The translations under genes and the position numbers were made by a program. Source: JBAZLV01 sp964586075 (GTDB taxonomy: Bacteria; Nitrospirota; UBA9217). From it: DNA of 64,000 bases. The stretch covers positions 62,001 through 126,000 of the forward strand of contig CAZPGZ010000005.1 in the NCBI GenBank assembly GCA_964586075.1. Reading direction: 5' to 3'. Shown piece by piece: positions 26,649 to 34,288 of the stretch; position 1 is the stretch's first letter; each line of letters starts with the position of its first letter. The notes beneath the pieces were generated by a model. The model was not told the DNA's origin. It saw only the letters and a list, made by a program, of their open reading frames with translations, and ran no database searches.

Positions 26649-27530
26649 TTATTTCAACTCCGCAATCACTTTATTCCAAAAAGACACAAGGTCATCAACT
26701 CCAGGCAGGGAACCTACATCGTGGGGGAGAATGATTACCTTCACTCCAGTTTTTCGGGAAAGCGAGTTTGCCTCATCCATTCCGTATGCTGGTGTAACAA
26801 GTATTCCGTCTGCTTTTGTTTTTTTCATGCCCTGTATTAACTCCTCAATGTGTCGTGCAGAGGGAGGTAGCCCTGGTTTAGGCTCTAGATAGTTGGATAT
26901 TTTGAATCCGGATTCCTGTGCCAAATATTCAAAATATTTGTGATATGCAATGAAATTTTTTCCTTTGAGCGGAATTGTATGCCAGTGTTTTTGTTTTTCC
27001 TTCACTTGGCCGGCAAACCTTCTGAAGTTTTCAGCGTAGAACTTGGCATGATCGCTATCCATCTCTCCGAGAAGACGTGCCATTCCTTCGGCAACTTTAA
27101 TAATATTTGACGGTGAAAGATGATAATGAGGATTTCCGAGAGGATGTACATCTCCCAAGCTTCTGTCTACGGTTGTTGGTTTTTCTAAGACTGCTACAAA
27201 CTGTGAACAGTCAAAGTTGCCGATTTTTCCAGGCATTAGCGCAGGATTTTTCGATGATTCAATAATAAGAGGTAAATAGCCGATTTCAAGATCAAGGCCG
27301 TTATACATGATAATATTCGCTTTTCTGGCAGCCAAGATCATGCTTGGTTTTGCTTCGATCATGTGGGCATCCTGATTCGGCTTAACCAGCACGGTGACGC
27401 TAACGTTATTTTTGCCGATTTCCTTTGCGAGGCTGCCAATCCAAGGAAGTGTGGCAACAATGTTCATGTTCGCAAAAACCGAACTACTGAAAGTTAGTAA
27501 AAGCAAGGTTAATAAAAATATTTTTCGCAT
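26649..27530 (-). CDS. Periplasmic zinc/manganese-binding protein (ZnuA/TroA family)
   Basis: 293 aa; signal peptide at 1-20 (RKIFLLTLLLLTFSSSVFA). The TroA fold metal ligands are recognisable: His in QDAHMIEAKPS, His in GNPHYHLSP, His in FIAYHKYFEYLA and Asp in TPAYGMDEANS. The long His-rich loop of classical ZnuA is absent. It should deliver a divalent metal to the permease encoded downstream. Upstream, 9 bp away, is an outer-membrane barrel, so the operon covers outer membrane, periplasm and inner membrane. Confidence 0.88.
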   Translation of the reverse strand: MRKIFLLTLLLLTFSSSVFANMNIVATLPWIGSLAKEIGKNNVSVTVLVKPNQDAHMIEAKPSMILAARKANIIMYNGLDLEIGYLPLIIESSKNPALMPGKIGNFDCSQFVAVLEKPTTVDRSLGDVHPLGNPHYHLSPSNIIKVAEGMARLLGEMDSDHAKFYAENFRRFAGQVKEKQKHWHTIPLKGKNFIAYHKYFEYLAQESGFKISNYLEPKPGLPPSARHIEELIQGMKKTKADGILVTPAYGMDEANSLSRKTGVKVIILPHDVGSLPGVDDLVSFWNKVIAELK

Positions 27531-27539
27531 TGTGATCTC

Positions 27540-28856
27540 CTAAAATGGATGAGCTGCGTGTGCACCAATCCCGAATAAGAATTGAAGAATTGCTTCATCA
27601 TTCGTTCGGCCATATGGATCAGAACGATCGTGAGCCAACTGAAGCCGTATCCGTGTGAACTCAGTTGCGTTAAACTCTAAAGCGAACGTTTCACGCCAGG
27701 GTGTTCCGCCATATTGCTGCTCTCCGGCTCTTTTAAATGTGTCGGTGAATATATTTAACATGTCGTAGCGAAGTCCAAGGCCCCATCGCTTGTATCGATA
27801 CATCGCCTGAACATAAAAGCCATCCTGCCTGCGCTGCAAGGAATCCACCAGAGCTGTTGTTGTATCGGTCGCTGCTCCTGCCTGTGTCGTAAGCAGCAGA
27901 TACTCACTTTGGATGCTTACTGTTTGTTGATTGCTTGGTTTCCATTTCCAAAAGAATTCCATCCCATACAGAGTGCTATTTCCGGTAACTTCAACGCCGG
28001 GAAGGATATTTTGACTTCTCGTTTTTCCATAGAATACAGACGGTCCAAAGTAAAGTGTTGAGTTCTCCGTTGGATCAAATGAAAACTTTATAAATGCAGA
28101 TACAGCATGCGGGCCTTCTGCAGCATCCTGCCCGAAGAGCAGTTCATTCTCTCCTTGGAATCCTTCAACACCGATGAGTGTATAGATGGGGAGAGAAGGG
28201 AGGTACGTGAGCTGAATGCCTTTCTGTCCACCCATACCTTCATCACCGAGAAAGGCTCGATAAGGAAGTGGTATGTCAAAGAAATCCCACGCATGAGGAT
28301 GCTGGGCATCAAGCCTGCTAAAATTGCTTTTGAACTTCCCTCCTTTCACTTGGAGACCCCAGGGCAAGAATGTTGTTACGGCGTACAGCTCTTCTATGCT
28401 TATTCCCGTTTCATCTACCGGCAAATTGGCATATAAGTTTGCATAGGGGTCTACTGGTGCGAATAGAAGCAGTTCTCCCTCGCGCAGGTTAAATCCGTTT
28501 CTCTGGTCCGGACCGGTCGTGGTAAAGTTCGGTATTCCTTTATTTGCGATCTCTGTATGGGTAAGGTTTGACGAATATACAAAGGTATCGAGTACGAGAG
28601 ATATATTAGGGTTGGTAAGAGCGCTGGCGCCAAATAAACCGCCCATTTTCCAACTGCTTGCGTCTTTGGTAGGTTGAGCATTAGTCTTGTTTTCCTCGTT
28701 AGCGGTATTTTGTTTCAGCAGCTCTATTTCTTCTTGCTGTTCCTGTACTTTTTCTTCAAGTTTTTTAAGGCGTTCCTGTGTCCCCTCGGCAAAAGACGTT
28801 GAAATAAACGAAGACCATAGGAACAGTGATAGCATTACAAACAGTATTTGCTTCAT
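27540..28856 (-). CDS. Outer-membrane beta-barrel protein with N-terminal coiled coil
   Basis: 438 aa. Signal peptide at about 1-23, then a coiled coil (ERLKKLEEKVQEQQEEIELLKQN) and a Gln/Asn/Lys linker, then a long region of alternating hydrophobic strands ending in aromatic residues (AAHPF), typical of a porin-like barrel. The short coiled coil resembles those that link some porins to peptidoglycan. It is directly upstream of the ZnuA-like gene, so a role in metal passage through the outer membrane is inferred. No TonB box or plug domain is seen. Confidence 0.8.
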   Translation of the reverse strand: MKQILFVMLSLFLWSSFISTSFAEGTQERLKKLEEKVQEQQEEIELLKQNTANEENKTNAQPTKDASSWKMGGLFGASALTNPNISLVLDTFVYSSNLTHTEIANKGIPNFTTTGPDQRNGFNLREGELLLFAPVDPYANLYANLPVDETGISIEELYAVTTFLPWGLQVKGGKFKSNFSRLDAQHPHAWDFFDIPLPYRAFLGDEGMGGQKGIQLTYLPSLPIYTLIGVEGFQGENELLFGQDAAEGPHAVSAFIKFSFDPTENSTLYFGPSVFYGKTRSQNILPGVEVTGNSTLYGMEFFWKWKPSNQQTVSIQSEYLLLTTQAGAATDTTTALVDSLQRRQDGFYVQAMYRYKRWGLGLRYDMLNIFTDTFKRAGEQQYGGTPWRETFALEFNATEFTRIRLQLAHDRSDPYGRTNDEAILQFLFGIGAHAAHPF

Positions 28857-29001
28857 GCTGTCCTCCTAGAGTGTTAACGTTTCTGGTAAATAAACGTTTC
28901 CACGCGGTACGAAAACGGCACAAAACACCCCTTAAACCGTCGTGGAAAATACCGGATTTATCTATTCGAGATGATGCTAACTATTGGTATGGATGGGCTG
29001 A

Positions 29002-29259
29002 TTATACAGGGGGAGCGCGAGTGTTGCTCAGTGTTGGAATAAGATTCAGGAAAAGAAGAGAAATTTCAGAACGGCTAAAAAATATATAGTTATTTTGAGG
29101 AATCTGAGGAAGTTTACTTATGGCAGCATTAGCATAATGTACAGCTATGCAGATTGAACAATCAGAATGCGATTCTCCGTCTTCATGATGGTGAAAGCCC
29201 ATCATAAGAGCCGCAAAAATCATCAGTGCAGCACATAATATTGCAATAATTTTTTTCAT
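29002..29259 (-). CDS. Small exported His/Cys-rich protein
   Basis: 85 aa. Signal peptide at 1-20 (KKIIAILCAALMIFAALMMG), then the metal-ligand-like cluster FHHHEDGESHSDCSICIAVH. The remainder is hydrophobic and short, reminiscent of DUF2946-type proteins. It is first in the metal-uptake minus-strand group, 145 bp before the barrel gene and just after a good promoter, so a periplasmic zinc or copper-binding or sensing role is likely by inference. Confidence 0.65.
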   Translation of the reverse strand: MKKIIAILCAALMIFAALMMGFHHHEDGESHSDCSICIAVHYANAAISKLPQIPQNNYIFFSRSEISLLFLNLIPTLSNTRAPPV

Positions 29260-29273
29260 CGATAACGTTGCTT

Positions 29274-29302
29274 TATATACACTATAATTAAGTTGATGTC
29301 AA
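29274..29302 (-). promoter_or_regulatory. Promoter of the metal-uptake operon
   Basis: On the minus strand TTGACA (29302-29297), a 17-bp spacer and TATATA (29279-29274). The start is about 10 nt further, leaving a leader of only about 8 nt before the coding start at 29259. No clear Zur or Fur box was recognised. Confidence 0.6.
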
Positions 29303-29516
29303 TTTTTGGCAATCCTGGACAGCGCGTTTTTTATTGTATTTTAATAAATCAAAAATTTTTACCAGATATTGCAAATATTCAATTGCCGATCGCCTTATCA
29401 GCAGTTTCGTAAAGTTGATACTTTAGTACTTCTTTTGTAAAGTTGTACGAATGGATAAATTTTTGCAAAATCAAGTATGAAGAACTAAAAGCCGGCATGC
29501 CGAATGTCAGGTGTAC

Positions 29517-29545
29517 TTGACAAAAAGCAGACCATTTGCTATTTT
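29517..29545 (+). promoter_or_regulatory. Promoter of the 29658 NifX-like gene
   Basis: TTGACA at 29517-29522, 17-bp spacer, TATTTT at 29540-29545. The GTGCATATGCAC palindrome overlaps the end of the -10. The leader is about 105 nt. Confidence 0.75.
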
Positions 29546-29561
29546 GTGCATATGCACAAAA
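29542..29561. promoter_or_regulatory. Palindromic operator, copy 1
   Basis: Perfect 20-bp palindrome TTTTGTGCATATGCACAAAA. It overlaps the -10 and covers the transcription start. The same 14-bp core TGTGCATATGCACA recurs at 39387-39400 in front of the DUF134 regulator gene in the same place relative to its promoter. Confidence 0.8.
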
Positions 29562-29657
29562 AATAGTGAGCAGGTTTATTGCTGAGAAGATTGCGTTCAC
29601 ATTTCCGTGATTCTGGTCCCCAATCCTAGCAAGTCTTTTCAGAAGGAGGGCTAACTC

Positions 29658-30041
29658 ATGAAAGTCTGCTTCCCAGTCCAACAAGATGAGGGTATGAAGA
29701 GTGTCTTGTATGATCATTTTGGTTCTGCCCCGATGATGGCGATTGTTGATACTGACGCGAATAGTGTGGTTATGCTTAAAAATCCAAATGAAGAAAACAC
29801 AGAGGGGATATGGAGTCCGCTCAACGCTCTGGCGAATGAAAAAATCGATGCAGTAGTTGTTGCCGGTATCGGGACGGGTGCGATTACAGGACTCAAGCAA
29901 CGGGGAATAAAAGTGTATCGTGCGAAGAGTACAACGATTCAGGAAAATATAACGAAAATTAAAGCTGGAGAATTGACGGACGTCGGGGCTGAACAATGCT
30001 GTAGTGGAAAAATCACGGTTAGGAATGCAGGCGCCAACTGA
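29658..30041 (+). CDS. NifX-like (dinitrogenase FeMo-cofactor domain) protein 1
   Basis: 127 aa, single domain of the NifX/NafY/NifB-C-terminal (MTH1175-like) family that binds metal clusters. It begins MKVCFPVQQDEGM and keeps DHFGSAP and the VVVAGIGTGAITGL core; AAGGAGG lies upstream. It is most like the gene at 39725 but lacks that protein's HHAHGMC segment and His/Cys tail, ending with only a CC pair (EQCCSG). It shares the same operator with that locus. A weak hairpin with a T-run (30148-30170) follows. Confidence 0.88.
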   Translation: MKVCFPVQQDEGMKSVLYDHFGSAPMMAIVDTDANSVVMLKNPNEENTEGIWSPLNALANEKIDAVVVAGIGTGAITGLKQRGIKVYRAKSTTIQENITKIKAGELTDVGAEQCCSGKITVRNAGAN

Positions 30042-30147
30042 TCCGCCAAAAAGGGAATTTATGGTTTCTAACCCACGTTGAATGTTGTGCCGTACGTATT
30101 TTGATTCCAGGCTATTTGGCCTGAAATCGACTCATGCTGCTTTCTCA

Positions 30148-30170
30148 TCGTGTGACACACGAGGTTTTTT
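30148..30170 (+). terminator. Weak terminator-like hairpin
   Basis: TCGTGT (30148-30153) with ACACGA (30157-30162), then GG and six T (30165-30170). Short stem but a good U-tract; separates the NifX-like gene from the activator gene. Confidence 0.5.
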
Positions 30171-30186
30171 CAAGGGTGTATAAATA

Positions 30187-31599
30187 ATGAATACGTTCAA
30201 CAAGAAAGAAAATACCACAAAAAAACCCGGTGTGAAAAAAGAGGTAGTGCAGTCCGTCGCAACCAAAGTAATTCTCGACAGTATTGCGGATGGCGTATTT
30301 ACTGTGGATCAAGACTGGAATATTACGTCTTTCAACCGTGCCGCCGAACGCATAACGGGGTTTCGCTCGGTTCAAGCTATCGGTCAGAAATGCTTCGATA
30401 TCCTGCATGCTGACATCTGCCAATCTGGATGCGCATTGAATAAAACACTCAAAACTGGCAGCGAGCTTATTGAGCAAACGGTGAATATTCTGAATAGGGA
30501 AGGCAAACTTATACCGTTATCGATCAGTACTGCAATCTTGAAGGATGAAAAAGGAAATACGCTGGGTGGAGTCGAGACCTTTCGCGATCTATCGGCACTG
30601 GAAGCGCTCAAGAAAGAAATCACACGTTCTTATTCACTTGGTGATATTATCAGCAAAAATCACGAAATCCGGGCTATCTTTGAAATACTTCCGAATATTG
30701 CAGATAGTGAGAGTACGGTTCTCATTCAGGGAGAAAGCGGGACGGGAAAGGAATTGTTTGCGCGGGCCATTCATAATTTAAGCAGACGAGGAAAAGGGCC
30801 GTTTGTTGCAGTCAACTGCGGAGCACTTCCCGATACTCTCCTTGAATCCGAGCTTTTCGGATACAAGCGTGGCGCATTCACCGACGCCAAACGGGACAAA
30901 CCGGGGCGCTTTGCGCTTGCCGCCGGCGGTACGCTCTTTTTGGATGAAGTAGGCGACCTCCCGCTTTCCCTTCAAGCTAAACTTCTTCGTGTTTTGCAGG
31001 AGAAGGAATACGAGCCTTTGGGTTCCACCAGCCCTGTAAAGGCTGATGTCCGGGTAATTGCTGCTACCAATCATAGACTATCCGATATGGTAGTCCAAAA
31101 GAATTTTCGTGAAGATTTATTTTACCGCCTCAATATTGTAAAAATCGAGCTTCCTCCTCTGCGCAGCCGGATGGAAGATATCCCGCTCCTCATCGACCAT
31201 TTCATCGAGAAAATGAACATCAGCAAGGGAAGAAAGATTGCAGGCATTTCAGATGACGTATTACGGTTGTTTATGACATACAATTTTCCTGGAAACATTC
31301 GTGAACTTGAAAACATTCTTGAGCACGCTTTTGTAATGTGCCGCAGTTCACTGATTACAATGAAACATCTTCCGCGGGACTTTCAAGATGCAACAATTGT
31401 CGAGAGCACCCGCCACACCGGCGCATCAATGCGAGATCGCTTCGAAGAGTCTGAAGCTGAAATCATTAAAGAGGCCTTGAAAAGAAATCAGGGGCATCGA
31501 GGCAAATCTGCTCAGGAACTCGGAATAAATCCGAGCACTCTTTGGCGAAAGATGAAAAAATACGGGATATCCAACAATACTATTGCGTTTCTGCATTAA
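30187..31599 (+). CDS. Sigma-54-dependent activator with PAS domain (ORP-cluster type)
   Basis: 470 aa. A PAS domain spans about 25-135 (ILDSIADGVFTVDQDWNITSF) and includes a Cys pair and partner (HADICQSGCALN) that could hold a redox or metal sensor. The AAA+ domain has Walker A GESGTGKE and GAFTDA in place of the usual GAFTGA sigma-54 contact loop, with LFLDEVGDL Walker B. A Fis-type HTH ends it (GKSAQELGINPSTLWRKMKKYG). The arrangement matches the activator DVU2106 of the orange-protein cluster in Desulfovibrio vulgaris. A sigma-54 promoter lies just downstream at 31701. Confidence 0.9.
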   Translation: MNTFNKKENTTKKPGVKKEVVQSVATKVILDSIADGVFTVDQDWNITSFNRAAERITGFRSVQAIGQKCFDILHADICQSGCALNKTLKTGSELIEQTVNILNREGKLIPLSISTAILKDEKGNTLGGVETFRDLSALEALKKEITRSYSLGDIISKNHEIRAIFEILPNIADSESTVLIQGESGTGKELFARAIHNLSRRGKGPFVAVNCGALPDTLLESELFGYKRGAFTDAKRDKPGRFALAAGGTLFLDEVGDLPLSLQAKLLRVLQEKEYEPLGSTSPVKADVRVIAATNHRLSDMVVQKNFREDLFYRLNIVKIELPPLRSRMEDIPLLIDHFIEKMNISKGRKIAGISDDVLRLFMTYNFPGNIRELENILEHAFVMCRSSLITMKHLPRDFQDATIVESTRHTGASMRDRFEESEAEIIKEALKRNQGHRGKSAQELGINPSTLWRKMKKYGISNNTIAFLH

Positions 31600-31987
31600 C
31601 ATATTGCAATATATTTCATTTCTGCAATACTCAATTTTTTGTCCCAGAAAATTCTTATTCGTAAACCTCCTATTTTATGACAAAAACCTCTCATAACAGA
31701 TTGGCACCTTTTTTGCTTAGTAACGTCGTAATTATTCAGTGCAATCATTAACCCCTGAATAACGAAGAGAGCATGATGCCGGTCTATGCATGATTCATTT
31801 GTCAAGCATCTCCTGAATGCGGAAGCAACGGGCGGTGAATATTCTCAGGAGGAATCGGTTCACTTGCAAAGAATGGCCTGCTAGAATCCTCGTTCGAAGT
31901 CACTATGGAAAGACTCAGACCTGCGGCGGTAGGAGTTACAACTGCGAAACACCATCCTGTAAAAAATTTTATTAGTTCGAGGTCCTT
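31600..31987. other. Leader/promoter region of the ORP-like operon
   Basis: Contains a sigma-54 promoter, a 12-bp palindrome ATATTGCAATAT (31601-31612) as possible activator site, and a long leader of about 260 nt. Two short frames occur: 31786 (32 aa, MHDSFVKHLLNAEATGGEYS...) and one ending in an ATGA overlap with 31988; both are unproven. Confidence 0.6.
31701..31718 (+). promoter_or_regulatory. Sigma-54 (RpoN) promoter of the ORP-like operon
   Basis: TTGGCACCTTTTTTGCTT: GG at 31703-31704, exactly 10 nt, GC at 31715-31716, the -24/-12 rule. It sits 100 bp after the sigma-54 activator gene and in front of the operon starting at 31988. Confidence 0.85.
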
Positions 31988-32353
31988 ATGAGGGTCGCAA
32001 TACCTGTTTTTGGAAAAAGAATTTCTCCGCGATTTGATTTTGCGCCTTATTTCGGACTTGTGGACATTAAAGATAAGAAGATTATTGAAAACAAAACTAT
32101 TTACAGTGAGGGATGGGGAAACATTGATCGAGTCGCAAAATTGAAAGATTTAAACGTAGATACTTTAATTTGTGGAGGGCTGCCTGATTATCTGTTAGGC
32201 ATTCTGCAGAATAGCGGAATTCGGGTCATCCCTTGGATAGCAGGTAATGCTGATGAAGCGTTATCCCTTTTTCTCCGGGATCAGTTGGCTCAGGGCATGG
32301 TTGTGTGTTCAGGCAGAAAGAAGGGATATCGTTGCAGGAGAGGAACTGAATAA
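31988..32353 (+). CDS. NifX-like protein 2
   Basis: 121 aa, MTH1175/NifX-like fold (MRVAIPVFGKRISPRFDFAPYF...). Its core is more divergent than the others: SPRFDFA in place of the HFG motif, CGGLPDYLLGILQNSG for the Gly-rich turn, and a basic Arg/Cys tail (VVCSGRKKGYRCRRG). First gene of the sigma-54 operon. A cluster-carrier or scaffold role is inferred from the family. Confidence 0.8.
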   Translation: MRVAIPVFGKRISPRFDFAPYFGLVDIKDKKIIENKTIYSEGWGNIDRVAKLKDLNVDTLICGGLPDYLLGILQNSGIRVIPWIAGNADEALSLFLRDQLAQGMVVCSGRKKGYRCRRGTE

Positions 32354-32418
32354 CCCAAGTTGTTTTCTCGTGTTTAACAGAGGAAAATTTCTTTTTCTTG
32401 TAATAAGGACGAAAATTT

Positions 32419-32646
32419 ATGCAAGAAGGAAGAAAAACATGGGGTGCACAAGGGAAAGGTTGTAGAGGTCAAGGGTCTGGGTGACAGAGGGGGCCTTTGG
32501 GGACCGGCTCTAGCGGTGAGTGCGTCTGTCCGGCATGCGGGCATAAAGAGACACATGTTCGCGGTAAACCGTGTACAGAGAAAGATTGTCCGAAGTGTGG
32601 AACAAAGATGATGCGGCAGGAAAATAGAAATGTGAAAGGAGAATAA
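32419..32646 (+). CDS. Cys-rich zinc-ribbon protein with in-frame UGA (32482), possible selenoprotein
   Basis: 75 codons including an in-frame UGA at 32482-32484 (codon 22). Before it is a Gly-rich segment (GAQGKGCRGQGSG), after it GPLGTGSSGECVCPACGHKE and a second knuckle CTEKDCPKCGTKMM. The zinc-ribbon pattern CVCPxCG...CxxxxCPKCG is typical of small proteins in NifX/ORP clusters, so both sides belong together. The UGA is not at a known conserved Cys. Reading options: selenocysteine (weak hairpin at 32503-32517), a nonsense mutation, or restart at TTG 32497 behind GAGGGGG. The frame ends 4 bp before the next gene's ATG. Confidence 0.55.
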
Positions 32647-32650
32647 AGCT

Positions 32651-33025
32651 ATGCCAAGAGAAGATGGAACAGGGCCTCTGGGGATGGGATTAATGTCAGG
32701 AAAAGGGGCTGGATATTGTGGTGGATACACCTTTAATAAGCCTGCATTTGAAAATTGCACGAATAAGGGTTTTGGTTGGAGTTGCGGATTCGGAATATGC
32801 GGTTTTGGCCGCGGAAGCAGAGGATGGCGGCATCAATTTTATGCCACAGGATTGCCTGGCTGGGTAAGGGGAAGTGCGACACAGGGAGCATACCAGACAT
32901 TAGACAAAGATATCGAAAAAAAAAATCTCAACAATCGAGTTGCATCGCTGAAGGCGCAAATTGATCAAATCAATAAGACTATTGAACATATAGAAAAAGC
33001 GTCCTTGACAAGTGCATCGGGATAA
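32651..33025 (+). CDS. DUF5320 family protein
   Basis: 124 aa. Begins with the family hallmark MPREDGTGPLGMGLMSGKGAGYCGG, then a Gly/Cys/Trp-rich segment, and ends in a coiled coil (DKDIEKKNLNNRVASLKAQIDQ). Such proteins accompany NifX-like and ferredoxin-MinD genes in many anaerobes; their function is not established. AAAGGAG lies upstream of ATG 32651. Confidence 0.82.
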   Translation: MPREDGTGPLGMGLMSGKGAGYCGGYTFNKPAFENCTNKGFGWSCGFGICGFGRGSRGWRHQFYATGLPGWVRGSATQGAYQTLDKDIEKKNLNNRVASLKAQIDQINKTIEHIEKASLTSASG

Positions 33026-33065
33026 GCATTAAATAAGAAAAAAATACTTTGTAGAGGAGTCATGT

Positions 33066-33425
33066 ATGAAAATAGCGCTTACAACATCAGAAAACAGTCT
33101 TGATGCTCCTCTTGACAGCCGTTTTGGGCGTGCGCAGAAATTTCTCATTTATGATCTCGAAAACGGGACATTCGAATCGATTGATAATGCGCAAAACCTC
33201 AATGCGGCACAAGGTGCAGGGATTCAGTCTGCCCAGAACGTTGTGAATGCCGGCGTTAAATGTGTAATTACGGGGCATTGCGGACCAAAGGCATTTCGCG
33301 TTCTCACGGCAGCGGGAATAGGTGTGTATTGCACCGAGGGAATTACGATTGCGCAGGCGTTGGAACGCTTTAAATCCGGCTCTCTTCAGAAAGCAGAATT
33401 TGCCGATGTCGAAGGGCACTGGTAA
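33066..33425 (+). CDS. NifX-like protein 3
   Basis: 119 aa single-domain protein (MKIALTTSENSLDAPLDSRFGRAQKF...) with the GAGIQSAQ and VITGHCGPKAFRVL segments, closest to the classical ORP/MTH1175 form. The single Cys next to His (TGHCGP) is a candidate ligand. Its stop overlaps the next gene's start by 1 bp, so expression is coupled to the ferredoxin-MinD ATPase. Likely the counterpart of orange protein, but the Mo-Cu cluster is not provable here. Confidence 0.85.
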   Translation: MKIALTTSENSLDAPLDSRFGRAQKFLIYDLENGTFESIDNAQNLNAAQGAGIQSAQNVVNAGVKCVITGHCGPKAFRVLTAAGIGVYCTEGITIAQALERFKSGSLQKAEFADVEGHW

Positions 33426-34288
33426 TGAAAATTGCAGTTGCTTCAGGCAAAGGAGGCACAGGTAAAACAACGGTTGCAGTGAATCTGGCGCGAGTGGTTG
33501 ACTCGCCTGTACAACTTCTTGACTGCGATGTGGAGGAACCGAACGCTCATCTGTTTTTACAAAAAGCACATCCCATTCAAGAGGAAACTGTCAGCATTCC
33601 GGTTCCCCGGGTGGTTGAATTACTGTGTGATGGGTGCGGAGAATGCAGTCGTTTTTGCGAGTACCGTGCAATAGTGTCATTGGGAACAAAACCGCTTGTT
33701 TTCCAGGAGATGTGCCATGGTTGTGGCGGATGTGCGAAGGCTTGCCCCAAAAAAGCCATCCATGAGTCAGAATGTCGCATTGGCGTGATAAAAACCGAGC
33801 AGATGGAACATATTACCCTCATTCAGGGCTGTCTTGATGTTGGTGTACCGATGGCTCCGCCGGTTATTCGCGCTGTCAAGACTCGTCAACTAAAAGATGG
33901 TTTCATAATTCTCGATGCGCCGCCGGGCACATCGTGCCCGGTCATCACAACGATTAGAGGAGTGGACTTTGTGCTGCTTGTGACTGAGCCGACGCCGTTT
34001 GGTCTTCACGACCTCACCTTGGCAGTCGATATGGTACGAGAACTGAATGTTCCGTTTGGAATTGTTATCAATCGCATGGGCATCGGCGATGATCGTGTTC
34101 ATTCGTTCTGTAGAAATGAGAATATAGCCATTCTGCTGGAAATTCCCAATGATCGAAAAATTGCGGAAGCATACTCCAGGGGAGAATTGATCGTTGATAC
34201 CCTGCCTGCATATCGCAGCCATTTCAGGAAGTTATTAGAAAATGTGGTTGCGTATTGTGAAAAGAAAAATATCGGAGCTGTAGGATGA
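33425..34288 (+). CDS. Ferredoxin-inserted MinD/ParA-type ATPase 1
   Basis: 287 aa, deviant Walker A GKGGTGKTT at residues 9-17, then an inserted two-cluster ferredoxin domain (CDGCGECSRFC and CHGCGGCAKACP, about residues 68-105), then the rest of the ATPase with DAPPGTSCP. This architecture equals DVU2103/DVU2104 of the orange-protein complex in D. vulgaris, which affects cell division there. Overlaps the next gene by 4 bp. Confidence 0.92.
   Translation: MKIAVASGKGGTGKTTVAVNLARVVDSPVQLLDCDVEEPNAHLFLQKAHPIQEETVSIPVPRVVELLCDGCGECSRFCEYRAIVSLGTKPLVFQEMCHGCGGCAKACPKKAIHESECRIGVIKTEQMEHITLIQGCLDVGVPMAPPVIRAVKTRQLKDGFIILDAPPGTSCPVITTIRGVDFVLLVTEPTPFGLHDLTLAVDMVRELNVPFGIVINRMGIGDDRVHSFCRNENIAILLEIPNDRKIAEAYSRGELIVDTLPAYRSHFRKLLENVVAYCEKKNIGAVG

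Larger units (their letters stand above)
29303..29657. other. Intergenic region upstream of the first NifX-like gene
   Basis: AT-rich. It holds a promoter (TTGACA 29517, TATTTT 29540) and a palindrome (29542-29561) described separately, and an ATATTGCAAATAT motif at 29366-29378. No gene seen. Confidence 0.6.

Noticed and set aside
29338..29996. Minus-strand frame of 205 codons opposite the NifX-like gene
   Set aside because: Antisense to a conserved domain and its promoter region; shadow frame.
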